Of a stretch of 64,000 nucleotides of DNA, positions 1 through 10,024 are shown piece after piece. The stretch lies in contig CAKMVZ010000005.1 of assembly GCA_928721915.1 (NCBI GenBank), forward strand, positions 85,644 to 149,643, in the 5' to 3' direction. Every line of letters starts with the position of its first letter. Within the stretch, counting starts at the first letter, position 1. The stretch comes from an uncultured Clostridia bacterium. Its GTDB lineage: Bacteria > Bacillota > Clostridia > TANB77 > CAG-508. The notes beneath the pieces are model-generated. The model did no database searches and was not told where the DNA came from. It saw only the letters and a list, made by a program, of their open reading frames with translations. Made by a program: the position numbers and the translations under genes.

Positions 1-83
1 GAAAAATAGATGAAAAGTTTTTAGAAGATATCGAGAAAAAAGATGATATTTTTCCAGAAATAAATTATCAAATATATATATAA
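1..83 (+). CDS. C-terminal end of an unidentified gene (partial)
   Basis: An open frame enters the window and ends at TAA 81-83; the last residues read FPEINYQIYI. Only about 26 residues are visible, rich in Lys, Asp and Glu, so no family can be named. It ends 21 bases before the ylbF-like gene, which has its own ribosome binding site, so the two may share a transcript. Confidence 0.5.
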   Translation, partial: KIDEKFLEDIEKKDDIFPEINYQIYI

Positions 84-104
84 TTTAGAAAGGAGGATGT
101 TAAA

Positions 105-437
105 ATGAATGTTTATGATAAAACTCATGAACTAGCTAGAGCAATTAAGGAAAGTGAAGAATACAAGGAATATAAGGAAATAAAGAAAATAGTATATGAA
201 GATTTAAGACTAAAAGATAAAGTTGATGAATTTGAAAAAATAAGATATGAAGAGCAATTGCTAGCAATTCAAGGTGAAAAACAAGATGAAGAAAAAATGA
301 AAAAATTGCAAGAATTATATGAAATCTTAGTTAAAGAACCAGAAGTTAAAAATTTTTTTGATAAACAAGTAAGATTTAATGTAATGATAGCAGATGTAAA
401 TAAAATTATAGGCGAAGCCATAAAAGATGTATTATAA
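105..437 (+). CDS. YlbF/YmcA family protein
   Basis: A 110-residue, all-helical, highly charged protein of the YlbF/YmcA family. It has the typical N-terminal pattern of a helix beginning YDKTHELARAIKESEEYKEY and a C-terminal end V..I...I...I. In Bacillus, YlbF and YmcA (with YaaT) form a complex that tunes RNase Y processing and affects sporulation and competence; that role is family knowledge, not shown here. A strong ribosome binding site (AAAGGAGG, about 90-97) supports ATG 105. It lies 18 bases upstream of pta and is probably cotranscribed with it. It has no in-frame CGG and no frame break. Confidence 0.75.
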   Translation: MNVYDKTHELARAIKESEEYKEYKEIKKIVYEDLRLKDKVDEFEKIRYEEQLLAIQGEKQDEEKMKKLQELYEILVKEPEVKNFFDKQVRFNVMIADVNKIIGEAIKDVL

Positions 438-455
438 AATAACAGGAGGAAAAAT

Positions 456-1449
<994 letters not shown>

Positions 1450-1552
1450 ATAAGTTTTATTTTAGCTATAATACTTCCAAATATAACTATTCATTTTGGA
1501 ATTATTAGTGCTATTTAAAATTAAAAAAAGTTTTGTGAAAGGAAGTTTAAAA

Positions 1553-2747
1553 ATGAAAATTTTAGTTGTGAACTGTGGAAGTAGTTCTTTAAAATATCAA
1601 TTAATTGATATGGAAGGAGAAAAACTTTTAGCAAAAGGAAATTTTGAAAGAATAGGAGAAAAGGAATCTTTTGTTACTCATAAGGTTGGAGGAGAAAAAT
1701 ACGTTATAAAAACTCCTGTTAATAATCATGAAGAAGCTTTAAAAATCGTTTTAGAGCAATTAATACATAAAGATTATGGTGTAATAAAAGATTTATCAGA
1801 GATTTCAGCTGTAGGACATAGATTAGTTCATGGTGGAGAATTATTTAGTGAATCTGTAGTAATTACAGAAGAAGTTATAGATAAATATGAATCATGTGCA
1901 AGTTTAGCACCACTTCATAATCCTGCAACAATTTTAGGAATAAGAGCTTGCCAAAAAGCAATGCCAAATGTACCAATGGTTGGTGTTTTTGATACAGCAT
2001 TTCATCAAACAATGCCAAAGCAAAATTATTTATACCCAATTCCATATGAATATTATGAAAAATACAGAATAAGAAAATATGGATTTCATGGAACATCTCA
2101 TCAATATGTTTCTAAAATTGCAATGGAATTAATGGGAAAAGAAGAATCTAAAATAGTAACATGTCACTTAGGACAACGGAGCTTCAATTTGTGCAATAAA
2201 AAATGGAAAATCTATAGATACTTCAATGGGACTTTCTCCTTTAGGTGGAATTCCAATGGTTACTCGTTCTGGAGATTTGGATCCATCAGTTGTTACTGAA
2301 ATTATGGAAAGAGAAAATTTATCAGCAAAAGAAGTAAATACTATATTAAATAAAAAATCTGGTCTATATGGTATAACAGGTTTAAATCCAGACTTTAGAG
2401 AAATTGAACTAGCTTCATATGAAGATGATAAACCAAAAGCTAAAGTTGCAATTGAAATTTTTACTCAAACGATAGCTCAATTTATTGCAAAATATGCAGT
2501 TTCTTTAAGAGGAATAGATGCAGTAGTATTTACTGGTGGTATAGGAGAAAATCAAATAAATATTAGAAAGAAAATTTGCGAAGATTTAGAGTGGATGGGA
2601 GTTAAAATAGACTTAGAAAAAAATAAAATAAAAGGAGAGCAAATTAAAATTTCAGCAGAAGATTCAAAAGTTTTAGTTTATGTAATTCCAACTGATGAAG
2701 AGATGGTTATTGCAAGAGACACAAAGAGATTAGTTGAGAAAGGATAA
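1553..2747 (+). CDS. ackA: acetate kinase, first tandem copy, one CGG +1 shift
   Basis: Transfers phosphate from acetyl phosphate to ADP, making ATP and acetate. It is read as 1553-2176, skip C2177, then 2178-2747 (397 residues, normal length). The N-terminal [11 protein letters not shown], the GHRLVHGG and [11 protein letters not shown] motifs and KYGFHGTSH are in the first frame. At the phosphate-binding loop the first frame reads CHLGQ then CGG. The +1 frame gives G-A-S and continues into [17 protein letters not shown] and the FTGGIGEN motif. Read this way the loop is G-Q-G-A-S, whereas the family usually has G-N-G-A-S. The chosen ATG 1553 follows GAAAGGAAG; an upstream start at 1496 lacks a ribosome binding site. 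The second copy follows after 5 bases. Confidence 0.93.
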
Positions 2748-2752
2748 GTTTT

Positions 2753-3947
2753 ATGAAAATTTTAGTATTAAATTGCGGAAGTAGTTCTCTTAAATTTCAG
2801 TTAATTGATATGGAAAAAGAGGAAAGAATCGTTAAAGGAAATTTTGAAAGAATTGGTGGAATGAAAACTACCTTAAGATTAAATGTTAGAGGGCAGAAAA
2901 GTGAAATTTTGCATATAGCAAGAGATTATGATGAAGCTATAAAATTTATTTTAGATATTTTATTAAAGCCAGAATATAATATTATTAAATCTTTAGATGA
3001 GATTTCAGGTATTGGACATAGGATAGTTCATGGTGGAGAAATGTTTAGTAATTCAACAATTATTGATGACAAAGTGATTGATGAAATTGAAAAATGTATA
3101 GCTCTTGCTCCACTTCATAATCCAGCTGGAGTTCAAGGAATAAAAGCTGCTAAAAAGGCACTTCCAAATGTTCCAATGGTAGCAGTTTTTGATACAGCAT
3201 TTCACCAAACAATGCCAGCAAAAGCATATATTTATCAAATTCCATATAGATATTATACAAGTTATAAAATTCGTAAATACGGATTTCATGGGACTTCACA
3301 TAGATACGTAGCAAATAGAGTTGCAGAACTTATGGGAAAAGATATTAAAGATTTAAAAATAATAAGTTGTCATATAGGACAGCGGTTCATCTATTTGTGC
3401 AATAGATAGAGGAAAGTCAATAGATACTTCAATGGGTCTTACGCCATTAAGTGGAATTCCAATGGCTACAAGAAGTGGAGATATTGATCCTGCAATAATT
3501 CCGTATATTATGAAATTAGACAATTTATCCCCAGAAGATATAGAAGAAATGTTAAATAAACAGTCAGGAGCTTGGGGTGTTTCAGGAGTTTCTTCAGATT
3601 ATAGAGATATAGAAGATGGTTTTAATATGGGTGATCAAAGATCTATCTTAACTTTAGATAGTCAAGCTTATAAAATAGCTCAATTTATAGGTCAGTATTA
3701 TATTTCTCTAGGTGGAGTAGATGTAATAGTATTTACTGGTGGAGTTGGAGAAAATGGCTTTGAAACTAGAGAAAGAATTTGTGATTATTTAGAGGTAATT
3801 GGAGCAAAACTTGATAAAAATGTAAATAAACAAAAAGGAAAAGAGATTAAAATTTCAACTGATGATTCAAAAGTTAAATTATATGTAGTTCCAACAAATG
3901 AAGAACTTATGATAGCAAGAGATACTAAAGAAATAATAAGTAAATAA
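2753..3947 (+). CDS. ackA: acetate kinase, second tandem copy, one CGG +1 shift
   Basis: Paralog of the preceding gene with the same length (397 residues) and the same motifs: [36 protein letters not shown] and FTGGVGEN. It is read as 2753-3382, skip C3383, then 3384-3947. The frame change lies at the homologous position in the phosphate loop: CHIGQ then CGG, and the +1 frame gives [18 protein letters not shown]. The codon before CGG is CAG here and CAA in the first copy, so Gln is kept although the third base has diverged. The two copies therefore arose by duplication of an already shifted gene. A terminator hairpin follows at 3955-3990. Confidence 0.93.
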
Positions 3948-3954
3948 TTTTTAA

Positions 3955-3990
3955 AAATAAGCTAAAGAATATGATTTTTTAGCTTATTTT
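3955..3990 (+). terminator. terminator after the pta-ackA-ackA cluster
   Basis: A perfect 12-base stem (AAATAAGCTAAA at 3955-3966 with its complement at 3978-3989) with an 11-base loop, ending in a T run. Confidence 0.75.
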
Positions 3991-4011
3991 AGAATAGGAA
4001 GTAAAAAAGTA

Positions 4012-5685
4012 ATGTTTGATGGAGTAACAACAAGGGCAGTTGTATCAGAATTAGATAGCTGTTTAAAAAATGCTAAAGTTAATAGAATTATGCAGCCTAC
4101 AAAAAATGAAATTATTATAGAAACATACAAAAATGGAGAAAGATTTTTTGTAAATATTAGTATTGTTCCAGATAATTGCAGGGTTTGTTTAACTTCTCAT
4201 TTAAAAGAAAATCCTCAAAATGCATATAATTTTTGCATGTTATTAAGAAAGCATTTAAATAGTAGTAAAATAATTGAAGTAAGTAATTATGACTTAGAAC
4301 GTACAATTGAGCTTAAATTTGAAGCACATAATGAATTAAATGATATAGAAATAAAAAGATTATATATTCAAATAATGAGTAGACAAAGCAATGTTATTTT
4401 AACAAATGAAAAACGAATTATTATAGATACTTTAAAACATTTTGACATAGAAAATAGAGAACTTTTGCCAGCGCATACTTTTAAATTTACTCCAATTTTG
4501 AAGACAAGTTTTATTGAATTAGAAACTTTTTCTGATTTTTTAGATTTAATTTCAGAAAATGGAGAAGAACTTTTAAGTCAAAAGTTACCAGAAATTTTTA
4601 TTGGTTTTAGTAAAAATTTTGTATTAAATTGTATTCAAAAATTAGAGATTGATAATAAAGAATATAATTATAAAGATTTGGAAAAATTATATAACTATAT
4701 TAAAGAGATTTTGCTAAAAATAGATACAAATAAAGTTTCTGCAGTTCAATTTGAAAAAGATTTTTGTATAGACTTAGTTCCAAAAAATGAGCCATTACAA
4801 ATTAATAAATTTATAGATGAATTTTATTATAAAAAAGAGCAAAAAGATTTAATAAGTCAAAGCAAAAATAATCTTTTAAGAGTTGTGAGTAGTTTACTTA
4901 AAAAAGTTTATAAAAAATTAGAAAATATAAATCAGAAGTTAAAAGAATGTGACGATATGGAAAAATATAGACTTTATGGAGAACTTTTAACTGCAAATCT
5001 TTATAAAATAAATAGTAATCAAAATTTAAAGGAAATTACAGTTTTTAATTATTATGAAAATAAAGATATTTTAATAAATTTAGATAATAAAATTTCTGTT
5101 TCTAAAAATATTGAAAGATTTTTTAAAAAATATAATAAACTAAAAAATACTTTAGAAGTTGTAACTAAGCAAAAACAAGAAACTCAAAAGGAGATTGATT
5201 ATATAGAAAGTATAATTTTTTCTTTAGAAAATTCTAGAAATTTACAAGATATTTCAGAGATTTATGAAGAAGTTGCTGATAATTTAAATTTTAAAAAAGA
5301 TTTAAAAAATAAAAATCAAATTAGAAATAAAAAGGAAAAAGAGATAAAAGTTGAGCCAATAGATATTTTAGGATTTAAGGTATATGTTGGAAAAAATAAT
5401 GTTCAAAATGAATATTTAAGTTTAAAATTCGCTGCAAGAGATGACTTATGGTTTCATGCCCAAAAAATTCATGGAAGCCATGTAATATTAAAAACAGAAG
5501 GAAAAGATGATATTCCTGACGAAGTTATTTATAAATGTGCTGAGCTTGCTAAAGAAAATAGCAAGGCTAAAAATTCGGTTAATGTTCCAGTAGATTTTTG
5601 TAAGATAAAATTTGTAAGACGTATGCCAAATGGAAAATCAGGTATGGTTAATTATACAAATTTTAATACAATTTTTGTTAAATAA
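4012..5685 (+). CDS. rqcH: NFACT family protein RqcH
   Basis: A 557-residue NFACT protein (formerly annotated as fibronectin-binding protein). In B. subtilis, RqcH binds stalled 50S subunits and directs addition of C-terminal Ala tails. The N-terminal NFACT-N domain begins MFDGVTTRAVVSEL, the middle has two coiled-coil stretches (about residues 270-450), and the C-terminal NFACT-R domain reads DLWFHAQKIHGSHVIL (about residues 480-495), carrying the DLWFHA and GSHVI signatures. It ends in a VNYTNFNTIFV tail. There is no frame break and no in-frame CGG. GGAAG lies upstream of ATG 4012. It stands between two terminators, so it is probably monocistronic. Confidence 0.88.
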   Translation: MFDGVTTRAVVSELDSCLKNAKVNRIMQPTKNEIIIETYKNGERFFVNISIVPDNCRVCLTSHLKENPQNAYNFCMLLRKHLNSSKIIEVSNYDLERTIELKFEAHNELNDIEIKRLYIQIMSRQSNVILTNEKRIIIDTLKHFDIENRELLPAHTFKFTPILKTSFIELETFSDFLDLISENGEELLSQKLPEIFIGFSKNFVLNCIQKLEIDNKEYNYKDLEKLYNYIKEILLKIDTNKVSAVQFEKDFCIDLVPKNEPLQINKFIDEFYYKKEQKDLISQSKNNLLRVVSSLLKKVYKKLENINQKLKECDDMEKYRLYGELLTANLYKINSNQNLKEITVFNYYENKDILINLDNKISVSKNIERFFKKYNKLKNTLEVVTKQKQETQKEIDYIESIIFSLENSRNLQDISEIYEEVADNLNFKKDLKNKNQIRNKKEKEIKVEPIDILGFKVYVGKNNVQNEYLSLKFAARDDLWFHAQKIHGSHVILKTEGKDDIPDEVIYKCAELAKENSKAKNSVNVPVDFCKIKFVRRMPNGKSGMVNYTNFNTIFVK

Positions 5686-5730
5686 ATAAAAACTTGTAAG
5701 AATAAAAATAAAAAAAGAATTAATAATAAA

Positions 5731-5764
5731 AATAGAGTGTAAATTAAAACACTCTATTTTTTGT
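5731..5764 (+). terminator. terminator after rqcH
   Basis: The stem AATAGAGTGT pairs with ACACTCTATT around an 8-base loop, followed by a run of T. Confidence 0.75.
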
Positions 5765-5848
5765 TTTAAGTTTTAAGCAAATTTATTTAATTTATATTTT
5801 AAAATGTAAATTTTGCTTTATTGTAAAATTTAAGAAAGGAGATAGAAC

Positions 5849-6415
5849 ATGAAAAATAAGTTTTTTAAAGCAGTACTATTAGTTTTTATAGCTTTTGCAT
5901 TTATAGTAACAATAAGTTTTGCTGCAAATGAAGAAGTTAAAGCAACTAATATTGGAAATGAAATTACATCTTCAATAGAAAAAAATGATAAATCAAGTTA
6001 TAATTTAATTGAAAGAAATGCAGATGCTGCCGAAACAAATGTTAAAGATGGCGCAAGAAATATTGGAAATGATATAGGAGATGGAGTAAGAAGTGCTGGA
6101 AATATGATTGAAAATGGTGCTGATAAAATTGAAAATAGTATTGAAAATGGAGCAAGAGATGTATCTAATATGGCAAAGGATGGAACTAGAAGTGTAGAAA
6201 ATACAGGAAGTGATTTAACTAAGAGTGCTGAAAACGGAATGGATAATGCTAAAAATGCAATAGCAGGAGAAACAACAAATGTTACATCTGGTGAAACAAC
6301 TGATGCTGCAGATTCTGGAATGAATACTAAAACATGGGTATGGATAATTATTGCAGTAATTGCAGTTTTAATAATAGCAGCAGTTTGGTACTATGCAGCT
6401 AATAAGGAAAAATAA
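5849..6415 (+). CDS. small secreted, C-terminally anchored protein with amphipathic repeats
   Basis: 188 residues, not a family I recognise. There is an N-terminal signal segment (about residues 5-26, ending SFAANEE), then a Gly/Asn/Asp-rich middle with degenerate repeats of about 11 residues of the form G.RNIGN, DGVRSAGN, ENGADKIE, NGARDVSN. This pattern resembles apolipoprotein/LEA-like amphipathic helices. A Thr-rich linker and a C-terminal membrane helix (about 163-183) with a short KEK tail follow. It is probably cell-surface or membrane-tethered with the repeat region outside. The ribosome binding site AAAGGAGA precedes ATG 5849. A shared terminator separates it from a convergent gene of similar layout. 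Confidence 0.65.
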   Translation: MKNKFFKAVLLVFIAFAFIVTISFAANEEVKATNIGNEITSSIEKNDKSSYNLIERNADAAETNVKDGARNIGNDIGDGVRSAGNMIENGADKIENSIENGARDVSNMAKDGTRSVENTGSDLTKSAENGMDNAKNAIAGETTNVTSGETTDAADSGMNTKTWVWIIIAVIAVLIIAAVWYYAANKEK

Positions 6416-6419
6416 AATA

Positions 6420-6442
6420 AACTCTCCCGTTAGGGAGAGTTT
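6420..6442. terminator. bidirectional terminator between convergent surface-protein genes
   Basis: AACTCTCCC and GGGAGAGTT form a 9-base stem with a short loop; A and T tracts on both sides let it serve both strands. Confidence 0.75.
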
Positions 6443-6449
6443 TATAAAA

Positions 6450-6905
6450 CTATTTTTTTAATTTTATTAAAATTGCAATTCCTAAAAGGATCATTAGAAT
6501 TCCAATTGCTATTAAAAGTATATTTAAAATATTATTAAGTCCTAAGTTAGCCTCTGGGATAGTTGAAATTGTGCTATAACTATTTATATTTTGAGAACTA
6601 GTATCTGTTGTAGATACTGGTGTTGAAGTAGTATGAATCTCATCTTCTTCTGAAGAAGTTTCATCATCTTGAGAATCAGTTTCATTTTCAGAATCTACAG
6701 AATTACTAGAATCGTTAGAATCATCAACATCATTTTCTATAGTAGAAATATTTTCAGAAATCTCAGAATCATTATCAGAATTTGAAATATCAGCTGTATT
6801 TTCAGATGATGTTTCATTTGCAGCAAATAGAGAAGTGCTTAATATTAAAGTAATAAATAAACTTAAAATTAATGATAAAATAAATATTCTTTTAAAATTT
6901 TTCAT
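6450..6905 (-). CDS. acidic secreted protein with C-terminal membrane anchor
   Basis: 151 residues, unknown family. An N-terminal signal sequence (about residues 5-29, ending SLFAANETS) is followed by a low-complexity Ser/Asp/Glu/Thr region (30-115) and a C-terminal hydrophobic helix (about 124-147) ending IKLKK. The layout mirrors the convergent gene at 5849-6415: signal peptide, low-complexity linker, C-terminal anchor. Both mature regions begin AANE, so the pair may be related surface proteins. It contains no CGG codon. GGGACAG lies just upstream of the start on this strand. Confidence 0.6.
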   Translation of the reverse strand: MKNFKRIFILSLILSLFITLILSTSLFAANETSSENTADISNSDNDSEISENISTIENDVDDSNDSSNSVDSENETDSQDDETSSEEDEIHTTSTPVSTTDTSSQNINSYSTISTIPEANLGLNNILNILLIAIGILMILLGIAILIKLKK

Positions 6906-7318
6906 AATAAATTCTGTCCCTTATATAAATAAATTTAGGTTTTTAAAAATTCATAAAACCTATAAAACTATAAAAATTTTAAAATTATTTTTTATAAACA
7001 ATAATATAATTCATAAAAAATTAAATAAAAACAGTATTTTAAAATTAAACTAACTAAAAATATTAAAAATTAAATTAGCTAAAAAATATTAAAAATTTTA
7101 AAATTTAAATTAGTAAAAAATTATTAATATTTTTTATTAAAATTAATAATTAAATTTATTATTATTTATAAAAATTTAAATATTAAAATATTAAAAATAT
7201 TTTATTAAAAAAATTTAATTTAATTATTTACAAATAATATATTACATATAAATTAAAAAAAAGTCAATATAGAAATATTGGACATTTATTAAAAACATAA
7301 AAATTTAATTTAATATAG
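6906..7318. other. noncoding, extremely AT-rich spacer
   Basis: Nearly all A and T with many TTAAAAAT-like runs. The upstream region of the minus-strand gene at 6450-6905 is at its left edge. Short open frames on the plus strand are low complexity and lack ribosome binding sites. The repeated phrase ATATAGAAATAT occurs near 7268 and 7314. I see no gene. Confidence 0.6.
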
Positions 7319-7321
7319 AAA

Positions 7322-7352
7322 TATCGGGCACTTAAAAGTAAAGTGCCCGATA
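7322..7352 (-). terminator. terminator hairpin for the RelA/SpoT-domain gene
   Basis: A perfect 12-base stem, TATCGGGCACTT at 7322-7333 with its complement at 7341-7352 and a 7-base loop, lies just downstream of the minus-strand gene. It is much more GC-rich than its surroundings, like that gene. Confidence 0.65.
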
Positions 7353-7394
7353 TGCCGCATTTTATGCTATGCAGCTTAAGGAGTTTTAGAGGAA

Positions 7395-8432
7395 TTATTC
7401 AAAAATCTTTTTAAGTAAAGCCATATCCTCAAATGTCTTTAACTTATCCGGCGTTTGAGGAATCTCATCAGCCGGAGTGAATGCCCAGAAAGTTGGGTCC
7501 AAAGTAGTCTCTTTTAAAAGTCCCAACTTCTCATTCTGCTCTACCGCATTTCCAGAAATCTTATACAAAAATGATTTTGTGAAATTCTGGATTTCGGTGT
7601 TCTTGTATTCATCGTAAGCTGCTGAACCGTTCTCAGCGTGCTTATGAATACCTGCAGTCCGAATCTGAATTTCTAAGTTAATCCCAGCATAGTTTGCTTT
7701 GATATGGATAGACTGGTATCCATTATCTTTTGGATTACTTATATAATCTGTTTCGGACATAATGCTAAAGCCCAAAAGCTCCAGCTGATTTTTGACAAAG
7801 TCTGAGTACTCAAACGCAAACTTTACCAAAGTTACTTCATCTGTCTTTCTTTCGAAAGAGTAGATGATGAAGCGAATGCCAAAAGTGTCGCCAATGCAAG
7901 AGCTTGCATTAAGCTTTAACTCTTTTAATAGATACTCTTTTGCCATTGCTTCTTCTTCCTCAGACTCTAAGCCATAAGAAGAAAGATTTGATAAGGTGTC
8001 TTTTAACACCTCGTCTTTTAAAAGTTTTGACCGAATTTTTACTTCGGAACTTTTAAAAGATTTGATTCTTCCGGGAGCATCCACAATTAAATATGGATAC
8101 TCTTTTCGAGTTTCCTTTTTTAAGACTTCTCTTGTGTCACTCAGAAATTCGATAAAATCCGAGTTATTTACCATAATAAGTCTCTCTAATGCATACGACA
8201 AATGTTTCATGTCATTTGCATTTTTGGAAAACTCTCTTCCACTTTTAAGCATTTCTAGGTAAGTCCTAGTAATGCATTGTGGAGTTGCATGATGCTGGAA
8301 CGCGTACTTTAAGTATTGATTCTTATAGTACGTTGGAGAACAAATCTCCTTTACCCGTGCATCAAATTCTTCTGCTACCATTTTTGCCATTTTTTCCTCA
8401 ATTGAATTTGCTGGCTTTGTTGTTCTAGACAT
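7395..8432 (-). CDS. RelA/SpoT-domain protein, probably imported; CGG used as Arg
   Basis: 345 residues with a RelA/SpoT nucleotidyltransferase-like domain in the C-terminal half: DTFGIRFIIYSFERK, NGYQSIHIKA, then EIQIRTAGIHKHAENGSAAY, the pattern of (p)ppGpp synthetases. The N-terminal half is not recognised. There is no HD, TGS or ACT domain, so at most it is a small alarmone synthetase or a diverged relative; catalytic activity is not established. Base composition and codon use differ clearly from the neighbours. Three in-frame CGG codons (8357-8355, 8033-8031, 7661-7659) encode Arg here, including the conserved Arg of EIQIRT. Shifting at them would destroy the protein, so this looks like a gene from a donor with the standard code. 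Confidence 0.8.
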   Translation of the reverse strand: MSRTTKPANSIEEKMAKMVAEEFDARVKEICSPTYYKNQYLKYAFQHHATPQCITRTYLEMLKSGREFSKNANDMKHLSYALERLIMVNNSDFIEFLSDTREVLKKETRKEYPYLIVDAPGRIKSFKSSEVKIRSKLLKDEVLKDTLSNLSSYGLESEEEEAMAKEYLLKELKLNASSCIGDTFGIRFIIYSFERKTDEVTLVKFAFEYSDFVKNQLELLGFSIMSETDYISNPKDNGYQSIHIKANYAGINLEIQIRTAGIHKHAENGSAAYDEYKNTEIQNFTKSFLYKISGNAVEQNEKLGLLKETTLDPTFWAFTPADEIPQTPDKLKTFEDMALLKKIFE

Positions 8433-8635
8433 AAATAAACTCCCTTCTTTTTTACTCCAATAGGAGCATTTTTTAAGTAAATATTAGAGTTTAAACCGTC
8501 AGGCTTAAATCCACTTATAATTATAACATATTTTTAATATTCAGTAAAGCATAAGAAAATTAAGAGTTACAAGAAATTCACAATTTATATGAATTAGGTC
8601 TTTGAAAGCTTATATTCAAAAATATAAATTAAAAA

Positions 8636-8642
8636 TGTCGAA
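8636..8642 (+). promoter_or_regulatory. possible Spo0A box
   Basis: TGTCGAA matches the Spo0A box consensus TGNCGAA and lies 50 bases upstream of the -35 of the regulator gene. A single copy in AT-rich DNA is weak evidence. Confidence 0.3.
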
Positions 8643-8691
8643 TTTTGTCTATCAAAAATTTATAAAAAAAGTAAAAATATGAAAGTTAGCC

Positions 8692-8736
8692 TTGACAAAC
8701 TTTTTTTATCATATTATAATGTTAACCGTGATTAAC
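8692..8736 (+). promoter_or_regulatory. promoter and palindromic operator of the suf-linked regulator
   Basis: TTGACA (8692-8697), a 17-base spacer and TATAAT (8715-8720) form a consensus sigma-A promoter. Just downstream, 8721-8736 is an imperfect palindrome with arms GTTAA and TTAAC around 6 bases, placed across the expected transcription start. That is where a DtxR/MntR-type repressor would act, so autoregulation is a reasonable inference. Confidence 0.7.
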
Positions 8737-8752
8737 AATTGTGGGGGAAGTT

Positions 8753-9193
8753 ATGATTTCAAAATCTTTAGAAGAGTATTTAAAAACTATTTATGTTTTA
8801 AAAAAACAAAATGGAAATGTTAGAGTAACGGATATTGCAAATTATATGAATTGTACAAAACCTAGTGTAAATAAAGCAATAAATAGTTTAAAAGATAATG
8901 GTTATTTAAATTATGAAGCCTATGGAACTATTGAGATGACTAAAAAAGGCGAGGATTTGTCTAAAAAAATTTTAGAGACATATGATATAGTATATTTGTT
9001 TTTAAAAGAAGTTTTATGTTTAGACGAGCTTGAAGCCAAAAAAGAAGCTGAAAAAATTAAGCTTTCAATGAGTGATAAAACTATAAATAGTTTAGCAAGA
9101 TATGTTCATAAAGTTTTAGATTTAAATGATCTTGATTGTGGATATGATGTAAATAGTGAAAGATGTAGAACATGTATTAGACGAGAATCTTAA
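8753..9193 (+). CDS. DtxR/MntR-family metal- or Fe-S-responsive regulator with C-terminal Cys cluster
   Basis: 146 residues. An N-terminal winged helix (about residues 1-60) carries the DtxR pattern SLEEYLKTIYVL, DIANYMNCTKPSVNKAI and LKDNGYLNYE; a helical dimerisation region follows. The C-terminus has a Cys pattern, LDCGYDVNSERCRTCIR, which is not a classical DtxR metal site and could bind an Fe-S cluster or zinc. It directly precedes sufC and is on the same strand, so it probably controls the SUF operon; a switch from Fe or Fe-S status is an inference. ATG 8753 is chosen because GTGGGGGAAG supplies the ribosome binding site; the GTG at 8741 lies within it. Confidence 0.75.
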   Translation: MISKSLEEYLKTIYVLKKQNGNVRVTDIANYMNCTKPSVNKAINSLKDNGYLNYEAYGTIEMTKKGEDLSKKILETYDIVYLFLKEVLCLDELEAKKEAEKIKLSMSDKTINSLARYVHKVLDLNDLDCGYDVNSERCRTCIRRES

Positions 9194-9241
9194 ATCTATT
9201 AAATTTGGTAAAGTTTAAAAATTAGAAAGGGAAATTTTAAA

Positions 9242-9985
9242 ATGAGTAATACATTATTGGAAATTAAAGATTTGTATTTAGGAATTGAAAATGAAAAAGA
9301 AATCTTAAAAGGAATTAATCTTAAAATTAATAAAGGAGAAATTCATGTTATTATGGGACCAAATGGTTCTGGTAAAACAACTACAGCAAATGCAATTTTG
9401 AATAATCCAATATATAAAAAAACAAATGGAAAAATTATTTTTGATGGGGAGGATATTACAAATTTAAAAACTGATGAAATTGCAAGAAAAGGAATATTTA
9501 TGTCTTTTCAGTTACCAGAAGAAATCCCAGGAATTACTGTTACAGATTTTTTAAAAACTGCCAAAAATAAAATTACAGGAAAACCAGTTAAATTCTTTGA
9601 ATTCAAAGCAGAGCTAAAAAAATATATGGAAGAACTTCAAATGAAACCAGAATATGCAAATAGAAGTTTAAATGTTGGTTTTTCAGGTGGAGAAAAAAAG
9701 AAAAATGAAATATTGCAACTTTTAGTTTTAAACCCAAAACTTGCAATACTAGATGAAACAGACTCTGGGTTAGATGTTGACGCTATTAGAACTGTTTCAA
9801 AAGGAATTGATATGTTTAAAAATGAAAAAAATGCAGTTTTGATTATTACTCATAATACAAAAATTCTAAGTAGCTTAACACCGGATTTTGTACATATTTT
9901 GATAGATGGAAAAATAGTAAAAACTGGTTCTAAAGAATTAGCAAAAGAGATAGAAGAAAATGGATATAGTAAATATAAAAAATAG
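9242..9985 (+). CDS. sufC: SUF Fe-S assembly ATPase SufC
   Basis: The ABC-type ATPase of the SufBCD scaffold that builds Fe-S clusters in the cytoplasm. 247 residues, full length: Walker A GPNGSGKTT (about residues 37-45), Q-loop near FQLPEE, signature SGGEKKKNEILQ, Walker B LAILDETDSGLDVDA and H-loop ITHN. The SGGEKK.NE signature and DSGLD are typical of SufC and distinguish it from transport ATPases. There is no CGG site. The start follows AGAAAGGG. It is the first structural gene of sufC-B-D-S-U. Confidence 0.93.
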   Translation: MSNTLLEIKDLYLGIENEKEILKGINLKINKGEIHVIMGPNGSGKTTTANAILNNPIYKKTNGKIIFDGEDITNLKTDEIARKGIFMSFQLPEEIPGITVTDFLKTAKNKITGKPVKFFEFKAELKKYMEELQMKPEYANRSLNVGFSGGEKKKNEILQLLVLNPKLAILDETDSGLDVDAIRTVSKGIDMFKNEKNAVLIITHNTKILSSLTPDFVHILIDGKIVKTGSKELAKEIEENGYSKYKK

Positions 9986-10024
9986 TTTTTATAAATTTTA
10001 AAATAAATTTAAGAGAGGTTTTTG

